From assembly GCA_021161685.1 (NCBI GenBank), contig JAGHAD010000127.1:1-21586 (forward strand): a stretch of DNA of 21,586 bases, in the 5' to 3' direction. The first letter of the stretch is position 1, and every line of letters begins with the position of its first letter. Below are positions 7,339 to 14,428 of this stretch, piece after piece. The notes under the pieces are model-generated. The model was not told where the DNA came from, ran no database searches, and saw only the letters and a program-made list of their open reading frames with translations. The stretch is from Thermoplasmata archaeon. Lineage in GTDB: Archaea; Thermoplasmatota; E2; DHVEG-1; B18-G2. The position numbers were made by a program, and so were the translations under genes.

Positions 7339-7652
7339 GGGAAGAAAAAGCTGATGAAGAATATCTCCGGATACCCCTCCCTAAAAGAGAGGAGGGAGAG
7401 ATGTTTGCCATAGCAGATCAGTTAATGGGCGGATCGAGAGTTAGGGTTATATGCGAGGATGGAAAAGCAAGAATAGCAAGGATCCCAGGCAGGGTAAAGA
7501 GGAAGCAAAGGATAAGGGCTGGAGATCTGGTTATTGTAAAACCATGGTCTGTCCAAGATGAGAAGGCAGACATCATTTTTAGGTACACGCATATAGAGGC
7601 CGTTAACCTGAGCAGAAGGGGGCTTTTACCAAAAGAGCTAGATGTGTTTTAG
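7335..7652 (+). CDS. eif1A: Translation initiation factor aIF1A
   Basis: The archaeal counterpart of eIF1A/IF1, an OB-fold factor that occupies the A site of the small subunit during initiation. The 105 aa show the family core: GEMFAIADQLMGGSRVRVICEDGKARIARIPGRVKRKQRIRAG in order, then DLVIVKPWSVQDEKADIIFRY. The typical basic loop and the WxxQDEKADI strand are intact. It overlaps the HD gene by 4 nt (ATGA) and is followed at once by RIO1, an arrangement widely kept in Euryarchaeota. Confidence 0.95.
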   Translation: MREEKADEEYLRIPLPKREEGEMFAIADQLMGGSRVRVICEDGKARIARIPGRVKRKQRIRAGDLVIVKPWSVQDEKADIIFRYTHIEAVNLSRRGLLPKELDVF

Positions 7653-7653
7653 C

Positions 7654-8424
7654 ATGGAGATAAAGGAAAAAATTGTGGAAAAAATAGATAGGGAACTTCA
7701 AGAGCTTAAGAACAGGATAGGGATAGACAGGAAGACGTTGGATGAGGTTTTTGACAGACCAACCCTTTTAGCTTTTGGAAAGTTGATATCGGATAGAATC
7801 ATAGAGTATGTTGATTTTCCAATATCCACAGGAAAGGAAGCAAACGTCTTCCGCGCGGTTACTCCAGATGGCAAGCTAATAGCCGTGAAGGTTTACAGAA
7901 TAGCAACTTCAAACTTTAAGAGAATGATCTATTACATAAGGGGGGATCCGAGATTTGCTCCGGTTGGAAGGAGTAAGAGAGAGGTTATTTACCAGTGGGT
8001 TAGGAAGGAGATGAAGAACTTAGAGAGGCTTGCAAAGATAAACGTTCCAGCCCCAAAGCCGATAAAATCATTTCAAAATATACTGGTAATGCAGTACTTG
8101 GGAAGCAAGAGCACGCCAGCCCCATTGATAAAGGATGTCGAACTGGAAGATCCTGAAGAGACCTGCGAACAGATAATAGGCTATATAAGGAAAATGCTTC
8201 TACAGGCAAAGCTAGTTCACAGCGATTTGAGTGAGTACAACATTCTCTACTACAGGAAAAAGCCTTACCTAATAGACCTTGCACAGGGCGTAATCTTGGA
8301 TCATCCAATGGCTCTGGATTTCCTCAGAAGAGACGTAACAAATATAGTCAGGTTTTTTAGAAAATATGGGGTGAATAGAGATGAGAAAAGGATTTATGAT
8401 GAGCTGGTGGGGATGATCTCATGA
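7654..8424 (+). CDS. rio1: RIO1-type serine protein kinase
   Basis: An atypical ATP-dependent kinase/ATPase needed for late small-subunit maturation. Numbered from ATG 7654 (256 aa): N-terminal winged region, glycine-rich loop STGKEANVF (58-66), catalytic Lys K79 (AVKVY), catalytic loop VHSDLSEYN (D191, N196) and metal-binding LIDLAQG (D208). I chose ATG 7654, two bases after the aIF1A stop. An in-frame ATG at 7642 would add MCFS and overlap aIF1A by 11 nt, and neither start has a clear ribosome-binding site. The 3' end overlaps the KH gene by 4 nt, fitting joint action of RIO1 and Dim2 on pre-40S-like particles. Confidence 0.93.
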   Translation: MEIKEKIVEKIDRELQELKNRIGIDRKTLDEVFDRPTLLAFGKLISDRIIEYVDFPISTGKEANVFRAVTPDGKLIAVKVYRIATSNFKRMIYYIRGDPRFAPVGRSKREVIYQWVRKEMKNLERLAKINVPAPKPIKSFQNILVMQYLGSKSTPAPLIKDVELEDPEETCEQIIGYIRKMLLQAKLVHSDLSEYNILYYRKKPYLIDLAQGVILDHPMALDFLRRDVTNIVRFFRKYGVNRDEKRIYDELVGMIS

Positions 8425-8960
8425 GGTATGTTAAAATACCAAAGGAGAGAATAGGGGTTTTGATAGGACATAATGGAAAGGTGAGAAAAGAGATAGAGGA
8501 AAGAAGTGGTATAAAGCTTTTCATAGATTCGGAGACTGGAGAAGTTCAGATAGATGATAGCAATGCAAAAGACCCACTGATGCCCCTAAAAGTTGAGAAC
8601 ATAGTGAGGGCAATAGGTAGAGGCTTTTCTCCAGAGCATGCATTTTTGCTCTTCGATGACGACATGTACTTCTTGCTTTTTGACCTCAGAGAATACGTTG
8701 GTAAGAGGGAAAGCCATATAAGGAGAGTTAAGTCGAGGATTATAGGAAGAGATGGGAGAACGAAGCATTTCATAGAGCACATTACGGATTCCCACATCTC
8801 GGTTTACGGTCATACCGTTTCGGTGATAACGAGCCTCGAATACCTTGAAGCTGTTAAGACGGCTATAGAGATGCTCATAAATGGTAGTAAGCACGATACC
8901 GTTTATAGATACCTGCAGAGGAAAAAGAAGGAAATAGAGTTCGAGAGCTTAAGTAGATAA
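8421..8960 (+). CDS. KH-domain RNA-binding protein, Dim2/Pno1 (Krr1-like) homologue
   Basis: A 179-aa protein with two KH modules: IGVLIGHNGKVRKEIE (GxxG about 16-19) and SRIIGRDGRTKHFIEH (GxxG 109-112). It matches the archaeal Dim2/Pno1 family, which binds the 3' end of 16S rRNA precursor and is tied to RsmA/Dim1, RIO1 and initiation factors. It overlaps the RIO1 stop by ATGA. The tail is basic (QRKKKEIE). Its stop TAA runs straight into the TATA box of the downstream tRNA gene. Confidence 0.92.
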   Translation: MRYVKIPKERIGVLIGHNGKVRKEIEERSGIKLFIDSETGEVQIDDSNAKDPLMPLKVENIVRAIGRGFSPEHAFLLFDDDMYFLLFDLREYVGKRESHIRRVKSRIIGRDGRTKHFIEHITDSHISVYGHTVSVITSLEYLEAVKTAIEMLINGSKHDTVYRYLQRKKKEIEFESLSR

Positions 8961-8970
8961 AATTTTTATT
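8961..8970 (+). promoter_or_regulatory. TATA box of tRNA-Asn (and probably topA)
   Basis: AATTTTTATT directly follows the KH gene stop and ends 25 nt before the first base of the tRNA, the normal archaeal spacing. As topA has no promoter of its own in the 9-nt gap after the tRNA, this element may drive both. Confidence 0.55.
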
Positions 8971-8994
8971 GATGTGATACATTCCCTTACACAA

Positions 8995-9088
8995 GCCGCC
9001 GTAGCTCAGTGGTAGAGCACTCGGCTGTTAAAGGCTGGGAAAGCCTGCAGGCACCGAGTGGTCGCCGGTTCGAGTCCGGCCGGCGGCG
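8995..9088 (+). tRNA. tRNA-Asn(GUU) with a 22-nt intron at position 37/38
   Basis: A full cloverleaf is visible: acceptor GCCGCCG with CGGCGGC, D-stem GCTC/GAGC, anticodon stem CTCGG/CCGAG, T-stem GCCGG/CCGGC with loop TTCGAGT, and discriminator G73. CCA is not encoded. The anticodon GTT is at 9027-9029. A 22-nt intron (9031-9052) lies between positions 37 and 38. It forms a bulge-helix-bulge: central helix CTGT with GCAG, 3-nt bulges TAA and GCA, and an intron stem AGGCT/AGCCT with loop GGGAA. The splicing endonuclease would cut after the second base of each bulge, restoring a 7-nt anticodon loop. Confidence 0.97.
9031..9052 (+). other. Archaeal tRNA intron (bulge-helix-bulge)
   Basis: A 22-nt intron: one bulge base, 5-bp stem AGGCT/AGCCT, 5-nt loop, the GCAG strand of the central helix, and two bases of the 3' bulge. 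Removal leaves CTGTTAA as the anticodon loop. It is near the short end of the size range for archaeal tRNA introns. Confidence 0.9.
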
Positions 9089-9097
9089 TCTTTGGTA

Positions 9098-11074
9098 ATG
9101 AAAGTCGTGATATGCGAAAAACAGATTGCAGCCAGGAGAATAGCTGGCATTTTATCAAATGGAAAATTTAAGACAAAGAGGGAGGGGAAGGTACCATACT
9201 ATACCTTTGTACAAGATGGAGAGGAATGGATAGTCGTTGGGTTGAAGGGTCATATCCTAGATCTTGATTATCCGGAGGAGCTGAACAGATGGAGAAATAC
9301 TTCTCTGAAAAAACTCGTGTGGGCTGAGCCAAATAGAAAGGTGATAAACAGGGCAATTTCAAAGCTTTTGGAAAAGCTGGCGGAAAAAAATCCGGATGTC
9401 GTGATAGCTACGGATTTTGATAGGGAAGGGGAACTCATTGGTCTGGAAACGGTTGAGCTGATGAAGAAAAAGGGAAAATTGAAGAGCGTAAAGAGGGCGA
9501 GGTTCAGTGCAATCACTAGAAGAGATATCCTTGATGCATTTTCCAACCTAACTGAGCTTGATCATAATCTTGCTAGATCGGCAGAGGCAAGAAGAATTAT
9601 AGACCTCATGTGGGGAGCCACCCTAACCAGATTTATCTCCCTCGCAGCTGAGAGGTATGGAAAGGATTTTCTTTCTATAGGCAGGGTTCAATCGCCAACT
9701 CTTGCAATACTTGTAGAGAGGGAGAAGGAAATAAGGAAGTTTGTTCCAAAGCCTTACTGGATAATAATAGCTAGGTTGCAGAAAGGTAAGAAGAAATTCC
9801 TAGCCATACATGCTGAGGAAAAATTCTTTGATGAAAAGAAGGCAACCGATGTTTTTGAAAAATCGAGAAATGCTACAGAAGCTGAGGTAAAAAGTGTTGA
9901 GGAAAAGATAGAGAAAAGAATACCTCCACATCCCTTCGATACCACATCTTTTTTAAGCTCGGTCACATCGATATTAAAAATTCCAGCCCCAAAGGCTATG
10001 GAAATAGCTGAGTATCTATACATGCATGGATGGATATCTTATCCAAGAACCGATAATACCGTTTATCCAAAGAACCTACAGATAAGAGAGATATTGAAAA
10101 TGTTGATCTCTTCTCCATTATCGGAGAAAGCCCTGATAGCAAAGGACAATTTGAGGAATTATCCAGTTAGAGGGAAAAAGGAAACGACCGATCATCCTCC
10201 AATTCATCCGGTTGGCATTCCCGACTTCGAGAAATTAACGCAAGAGCAGAGAGGAGTGTATGAACTGATTGTTTCTAGATTTCTAGCTACTTTGATGAAG
10301 GACGCAATCTTGAAATCAAAGAAGATTGAAATAGAGATAAATGGAGAGATTTTTGTTGCGAGAGGTAAAGAAATTTTGGAACCCGCATGGCTACTGGTAT
10401 ATCCCTCGAGAGAAAAATTTAGCGAAATTCCAGAGATGGAGGAGGGAGATAGATTAAGGATAATTTCCATAGAAAAAATAAGGAAGGAAACCGAACCTCC
10501 AAAAAGGCTCTCGCAAGGCTCTTTGATACACGAAATGGAGAGACTCGGATTGGGAACAAAGTCAACTAGGCATGAAATCATAAAGAAGCTCTATGACAGG
10601 AAATACATAGTTGGGAAATATCCTGTACCCACTGGAAGCGCATTTGCAGTTATCGATGCGATAAAGAACTATGATATATCGAAGCCCGACATGACATCCC
10701 AGCTTGAAAAAGAAATGGATATGATTGCGGAGGGAAGAAAGAACTGGGAAGAAGTTGTGAGAAAATCGAGAGAGATATTAGATAAAGTTTTGGATTCCTT
10801 GATGAGAGATAAGGAGAGGATAGGATCGTCCATAAGGGAAGCTATTGAAAGGCAAAATGTCGTTGGCAAATGCCCTTCATGCGGCGGAGACATGGTGATA
10901 AGGATTTCAAAAAATGGGAAGAGGTTTCTGGGCTGTAGCAGATATCCATCATGTAAATTGACATATCCATTACCGCAAAAGGGAGTGATCATAGCTACTG
11001 ACAAGAAATGCAAGAAGTGCGGTGCTCCCATTATAATGGTGGGAAGAAGGGAAATTTGCCCCAACTGCGGTTAA
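9098..11074 (+). CDS. topA: DNA topoisomerase I (type IA)
   Basis: Relaxes negative supercoils by breaking and passing one DNA strand. Numbered from ATG 9098 (658 aa): the Toprim domain begins VVICEKQIAARRIA with the acidic triad DFDREGE (D106, D108, E110). SIGRVQSPTL is at about 193-202, the catalytic tyrosine is Y315 in GWISYPRTDNT, and the C terminus has two zinc ribbons (CPSCGG...GCSRYPSC and CKKCGAP...CPNCG). An upstream TTG (9092) is in frame but the ATG fits the family start. The gene follows tRNA-Asn by 9 nt and has no ribosome-binding site. Its end overlaps the 3' end of mtnA by 4 nt on the opposite strand. Confidence 0.96.
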   Translation: MKVVICEKQIAARRIAGILSNGKFKTKREGKVPYYTFVQDGEEWIVVGLKGHILDLDYPEELNRWRNTSLKKLVWAEPNRKVINRAISKLLEKLAEKNPDVVIATDFDREGELIGLETVELMKKKGKLKSVKRARFSAITRRDILDAFSNLTELDHNLARSAEARRIIDLMWGATLTRFISLAAERYGKDFLSIGRVQSPTLAILVEREKEIRKFVPKPYWIIIARLQKGKKKFLAIHAEEKFFDEKKATDVFEKSRNATEAEVKSVEEKIEKRIPPHPFDTTSFLSSVTSILKIPAPKAMEIAEYLYMHGWISYPRTDNTVYPKNLQIREILKMLISSPLSEKALIAKDNLRNYPVRGKKETTDHPPIHPVGIPDFEKLTQEQRGVYELIVSRFLATLMKDAILKSKKIEIEINGEIFVARGKEILEPAWLLVYPSREKFSEIPEMEEGDRLRIISIEKIRKETEPPKRLSQGSLIHEMERLGLGTKSTRHEIIKKLYDRKYIVGKYPVPTGSAFAVIDAIKNYDISKPDMTSQLEKEMDMIAEGRKNWEEVVRKSREILDKVLDSLMRDKERIGSSIREAIERQNVVGKCPSCGGDMVIRISKNGKRFLGCSRYPSCKLTYPLPQKGVIIATDKKCKKCGAPIIMVGRREICPNCG

Positions 11075-12024
11075 ATTTCCTTCTTGATCCCTTCATCCGT
11101 AATGTATCCAGTTATGTACTTGCTCGGAGTGATATCGAATGCTGGATTTTTTACCTTTATCCAGTCTGGCAAAATTCTGCATCCCCACTTTTCCTTCAAC
11201 TCTTCCTCTCCCCTTTCCTCTATAACAATTTCCATTCCGCTCTTTATGGATCTGTCTATTGTACTTGCTGGAGCGGCAACATAGAAAGGTATGTTGTTTT
11301 CCTTTGCGATAACGGCTTTTTCATATGTTCCTATTTTATTCGCAACATCTCCATTACTAGCTATCCTATCTGCTCCAACTATAACCAAATCGATCTCCCC
11401 TTTACTCATGTAATACCCAGCTGCGTTGTCGGCAATGAGGCAATAATCTATGCCTTCTTGCTGGAGTTCCCAGGCGGTTAATGCACCCTGCATCCTTGGT
11501 CTTGTTTCATCGACATAAACAAAAAACTTCTTCCCCCTACGATGAGCTTCTCTCAGTGGAGCGAGGGCGGTTCCGTAATCTATGGTTGCCAGAGCTCCCG
11601 CATTGCAATGGGTAAGTATACTTGCACCATCTTCTATCAACTTCTCTCCGTACTCTCCTATCTTTTTGCAAGATCTCAAGATTCTCTTCTCGTAATCCAT
11701 GGCTGCATTCAAAGCATCTCTTCCATTCTCTATTTCTTTCTTCATGTAATCCAACGCATAGAAAAGATCGTTTGCCGTTGGCCTCGTTTTCTTCAACCTT
11801 TCTATCGATTCATCCAAATCCTTTCCCAGAACCACACCATAAGCAGCAGCCACACCAATGGCTGGAGCACCCCGTACAACCATGTTTTCTATTGCAAAGG
11901 CAACTTCCTCTACATTCCTTGCAACAAAAATTTCATATTCGAAAGGGAGCTTCCTTTGATCGATCAAGTGGAGAGCATTTTCTTCAAACCACAGCGATTT
12001 CCTCTCTTCTCCATCCACCAGCAT
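11071..12024 (-). CDS. mtnA: S-methyl-5-thioribose-1-phosphate isomerase (aIF2B-like fold)
   Basis: Isomerises 5-methylthioribose 1-phosphate to the ribulose form in methylthioadenosine recycling (methionine salvage). The 317 aa carry MVVRGAPAIGVAAAYG (49-63), the catalytic Cys C140 in LTHCNAG, DETRPRMQGALTAWEL (172-187) and catalytic Asp D219 in VIVGADRIASNGDVANKIG. These separate MtnA from the related regulatory eIF2B subunits and from ribose-1,5-bisphosphate isomerase. The start follows the 152-aa gene stop after 1 nt, so it is the last gene of a four-gene unit. No other salvage enzyme is in the window. Confidence 0.92.
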   Translation of the reverse strand: MLVDGEERKSLWFEENALHLIDQRKLPFEYEIFVARNVEEVAFAIENMVVRGAPAIGVAAAYGVVLGKDLDESIERLKKTRPTANDLFYALDYMKKEIENGRDALNAAMDYEKRILRSCKKIGEYGEKLIEDGASILTHCNAGALATIDYGTALAPLREAHRRGKKFFVYVDETRPRMQGALTAWELQQEGIDYCLIADNAAGYYMSKGEIDLVIVGADRIASNGDVANKIGTYEKAVIAKENNIPFYVAAPASTIDRSIKSGMEIVIEERGEEELKEKWGCRILPDWIKVKNPAFDITPSKYITGYITDEGIKKEI

Positions 12025-12025
12025 G

Positions 12026-12484
12026 TTATCTCTCGGCGAATTTTCTCACATCATCTAAACTTTTCCCCAAAATTATCGTGCTCCTTCCATCTTCATAAAA
12101 TAAACCTTCACTCTTTATCGATCCAAGAACCTCCTTCGCTTCTTTAAATGGATCAATTGAAATGGAAATTTCCTTTACCAAATGTATCATGAAATTGACA
12201 TCTTCCCTCGCTCTCATCACTATCCAATCTTGGGCTACAATTTCATGCGGTTCCATCTTTCCAATGTAAAGCAAGGTGTTGTTTGGTATATCATAATCCA
12301 CGATTTCAACGAACAACTCTTCGTTTATTTCTTCCATATTCAAAGGAACCGCGGAAGATACCATTCTCTTTCCATATCTGGCATTTACTATTCCAACCCT
12401 ATCTTTAAAAGAATGAGCTAAGGCTACCAATTCTGGGATAAGGGGAAATTTACTCCTTTTATCCAAAAGCTTCACAAGCCTCAT
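12026..12484 (-). CDS. Hypothetical protein, 152 aa
   Basis: I do not recognise the family. It is a soluble alpha/beta-looking protein without signal peptide or membrane segments. It begins RLVKLLDKRSKFPLIPEL and ends with an alternating-strand and helix region (GRSTIILGKSLDDVRKFAER). No Cys or His clusters and no obvious catalytic motif are seen. Codon use matches its neighbours. It lies 1 nt after the lipoprotein gene and 1 nt before mtnA, so it is cotranslated with both. A role linked to mtnA is possible but unproven. Confidence 0.75.
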   Translation of the reverse strand: MRLVKLLDKRSKFPLIPELVALAHSFKDRVGIVNARYGKRMVSSAVPLNMEEINEELFVEIVDYDIPNNTLLYIGKMEPHEIVAQDWIVMRAREDVNFMIHLVKEISISIDPFKEAKEVLGSIKSEGLFYEDGRSTIILGKSLDDVRKFAER

Positions 12485-12485
12485 T

Positions 12486-13670
12486 TCAGGTTACTTCGAT
12501 TTCAACAAAATTGCTGTATATCTTTGGTTTGCTGTAGATCCATCCCCTTATCACGTAATTTCCTCTCTTCTTTATGGATACACTCTCGTTCAGTAGCTCT
12601 TTCTTTTCTCCGGGAGAAATGTCAATCCAAGTTATAACTTGGGCAAAGGCTTTATCTTGGGACCACAGGTAGATCCTATTCCCCCCTTCATCTACAATTT
12701 CAAAATCTGCGATTTTTGTGCTCGGAAAAACGATTTGTCTTTTCTCATTACCATAATTGCTGAGAACAAGAGATACCCATATGCTTTCATTCCTGTTGAG
12801 CTTGGTTTTGTTTGTAGAAAGTTCTAGGTGCAGGTTGCTCAGAATCGGTATATTTGTTATCGTAACTATTCCAATCCTTTTTAAAGAAGATGGCTTTGGC
12901 TCGATAGACAACGGAATCAACCTGTCGTACACATCCTGTGGAATGAAGTAAATGAGCCTCGTGTAATTGCCAATGTTTGTTGGACGGAACCACCAGTCTT
13001 CCCAGAAGGTTAAAAGCTCATTTGCCTCGTCATGCGTTAAACCTCTATTGATGAGATCGTTGAACAGATCTTCCTTTTCATAGGTAAGATTTTTCCTTAA
13101 TCTCGTGGTAACCATCTTTTCGCTTCCAGGCTTTAGCTCATCTATCCTAATATAAGTCAGGCCTCTGTAAACATATTCGGGTTCTCCAGTCGGATACCCA
13201 TAAATGAAGTATATTCCAGAAATTGTGTAGTTTTCCATGTTTTTCACATAAAAAGTAACATTCTCTCCAATGACATGAACACTTGCTATGACCTTCGTTT
13301 CCTCTGTCAGGTTACCCTCATAGAAGATGTACGGAAATTTGGTACCATTTGGCAGAATTATTTTCTCTCCATCTACACTTATTTTCCACACATAGCTTTT
13401 TCCAATTTTAAATGCTTCTGGATCGGACCTAAAATCCTTAATACCCTCTACTTTAATTATCACATTCTCAACTTTTCCAGGCGCATGGAAGTGAATAACC
13501 GGCTTTTTAACTAGTATACTCTCTGGAGCAAAGGTTAGAGCTGATACATTTTTACATCCATAACCTTTTATAAAAACACCCCATTCATGCACTTCAAATT
13601 TTCCTATGTTTATGCAACCACTAGAAAATATGAGCGCAGGTACCAGCAGGAAGCCGATCAACTTCTTCAT
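12486..13670 (-). CDS. Secreted lipoprotein-like protein with VHEWG motif and C-terminal BsuPI-like domain
   Basis: A 394-aa exported protein. The N terminus has KK, a hydrophobic stretch and a lipobox-like SSGC (C19), so it is probably lipid-anchored outside the membrane. FEVHEWGVF (25-33), KPVIHFHAPG (56-65), WEDWWF (223-228) and RLIYFIPQDVYDRLIPL (238-254) match the little-known VHEWG-type secreted proteins of bacteria. Residues about 280-394 look like a BsuPI-type (intracellular proteinase inhibitor) immunoglobulin-like fold, with DFEIVDEGGNRIYLWS and ISPGEKK as its signature. There are several N-x-S/T sequons. Function is unknown. It lies 31 nt after a 45-aa small ORF and 1 nt before the 152-aa gene. 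Confidence 0.8.
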   Translation of the reverse strand: MKKLIGFLLVPALIFSSGCINIGKFEVHEWGVFIKGYGCKNVSALTFAPESILVKKPVIHFHAPGKVENVIIKVEGIKDFRSDPEAFKIGKSYVWKISVDGEKIILPNGTKFPYIFYEGNLTEETKVIASVHVIGENVTFYVKNMENYTISGIYFIYGYPTGEPEYVYRGLTYIRIDELKPGSEKMVTTRLRKNLTYEKEDLFNDLINRGLTHDEANELLTFWEDWWFRPTNIGNYTRLIYFIPQDVYDRLIPLSIEPKPSSLKRIGIVTITNIPILSNLHLELSTNKTKLNRNESIWVSLVLSNYGNEKRQIVFPSTKIADFEIVDEGGNRIYLWSQDKAFAQVITWIDISPGEKKELLNESVSIKKRGNYVIRGWIYSKPKIYSNFVEIEVT

Positions 13671-13701
13671 ACATCCAAAAACTCATTACTGCCTTAATAA
13701 T

Positions 13702-13839
13702 CTACCTGTTCCTGAGGAGCTCCCTGAGCTTTGCAATCCTCGCTAAATACCTTATCCTTTTTATGACCTCGCATACGTTTGCGATGTATTCCAGCTCCTT
13801 TGCTTCCTGCATGCTTGTAATCAATCCAACTACTCTCAC
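13702..13839 (-). CDS. Small ORF, 45 aa, head of the mtnA operon
   Basis: GTG at 13839 opens a 45-codon frame ending in TAG at 13704-13702. The product starts MRVVGLITSMQEAKELEYIA and continues with a basic helical part (CEVIKRIRYLARIAKLRELLRNR). It has normal codon use for the window (ATA, AGG, CTC) and a plausible amphipathic, possibly dimerising helix. A perfect TTTTAAAA lies 22-29 nt upstream, so the GTG would sit at or near the transcript start. It fills otherwise empty DNA between the flavodoxin and the lipoprotein gene. The family is not recognised. Confidence 0.6.
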   Translation of the reverse strand: MRVVGLITSMQEAKELEYIANVCEVIKRIRYLARIAKLRELLRNR

Positions 13840-13860
13840 TGACCCATTTTTATCTTTTCA

Positions 13861-13868
13861 TTTTAAAA
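13861..13868 (-). promoter_or_regulatory. TATA box of the small ORF, lipoprotein, 152-aa, mtnA operon
   Basis: Palindromic TTTTAAAA located 22-29 nt before the GTG start of the small ORF on the minus strand. The T-rich run (ATTTTTTT, read on the minus strand) just before it also lies downstream of the flavodoxin stop and could terminate that transcript. Confidence 0.5.
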
Positions 13869-13891
13869 AAATTATAGTACAGTTATATCCA

Positions 13892-14374
13892 CTAAGACCA
13901 AATTTTCTTTGCAACCTCAGCAACCCTCTTTCCCAGTTTCCTTGCATTCCTTTTTGCTTCATCTCCAGGTCTTCCGCAGCATGCGGTGCCATAATGACCG
14001 GTTGCATCCATTGGATCACCAACCACTATCATTCCATATATCAGCATTGCCTGTAGGATCGACATAATGGTTGTTTCCTTGCCACCGCTCTCATCTCCAG
14101 AAGTAGCAAAGGCTGCTCCGACCTTGTTTTCCATTTTGTCCCTGAGATGAACAAATTTCTCGAACACCCTTTTTAGCTCTGAAGCCATGCTACCAAAGTA
14201 AACCGGTGAACCAGCTATTATGGCTTTAGCTTCTAAAAAGTCTTCTTCCTTTACATCTTCTGCTCTCTTCAGGATACTCTCGACCCCATCGACTTCTTTA
14301 ACTCCCTTCGCAACTTCCTTGGCAAGCTCTTCGGTATTTCCAGTTAAGGAATGGTATATTACCAAAACTTTCAT
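13892..14374 (-). CDS. Flavodoxin-like protein (WrbA-type flavin oxidoreductase family)
   Basis: A 160-aa FMN-binding flavodoxin fold. The phosphate-binding loop YHSLTGNTEELA (residues 7-18) is typical, followed by AIIAGSPVYFGSMASELK (isoalloxazine loop) and FATSGDESGGKETT near 89-102, as in NAD(P)H:quinone oxidoreductase-like flavoproteins. It may carry electrons or reduce quinones; the partner is not evident. It is monocistronic, divergent from rnp4, with AGGA about 3 nt before the ATG. Confidence 0.88.
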   Translation of the reverse strand: MKVLVIYHSLTGNTEELAKEVAKGVKEVDGVESILKRAEDVKEEDFLEAKAIIAGSPVYFGSMASELKRVFEKFVHLRDKMENKVGAAFATSGDESGGKETTIMSILQAMLIYGMIVVGDPMDATGHYGTACCGRPGDEAKRNARKLGKRVAEVAKKIWS

Positions 14375-14428
14375 GTTTCCTAATTGCTCACAAAGCTAAT
14401 AAACTTTGTTCAAATCCAAGGAGACGGG
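14375..14428. promoter_or_regulatory. Divergent promoter region, flavodoxin and rnp4
   Basis: A 54-nt spacer. An AT-rich CTAATAAACTTT (14395-14406) lies 23-34 nt before rnp4 and reads AAAGTTTATTAG on the minus strand 21-32 nt before the flavodoxin start, so one element may serve both. AAGGAGA at 14418-14424 is a clear Shine-Dalgarno for rnp4. Confidence 0.45.

Noticed and set aside
9027-9029. Reading 8995-9088 as a tRNA pseudogene because of the long anticodon loop
   Set aside because: The extra 22 nt fold into a perfect bulge-helix-bulge, and removing them gives a normal tRNA-Asn.
11542-12147. 201-aa plus-strand frame antisense to mtnA
   Set aside because: mtnA motifs (C140, D219, RGAPAIG) are unambiguous on the minus strand. 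The antisense product is rich in Ser/His/Phe and looks random.
14384-14428. Longer TTG start for the RNase P subunit
   Set aside because: A good AAGGAGA stands directly before ATG 14429, the extra 15 residues do not fit the family start, and the region is needed as the promoter.
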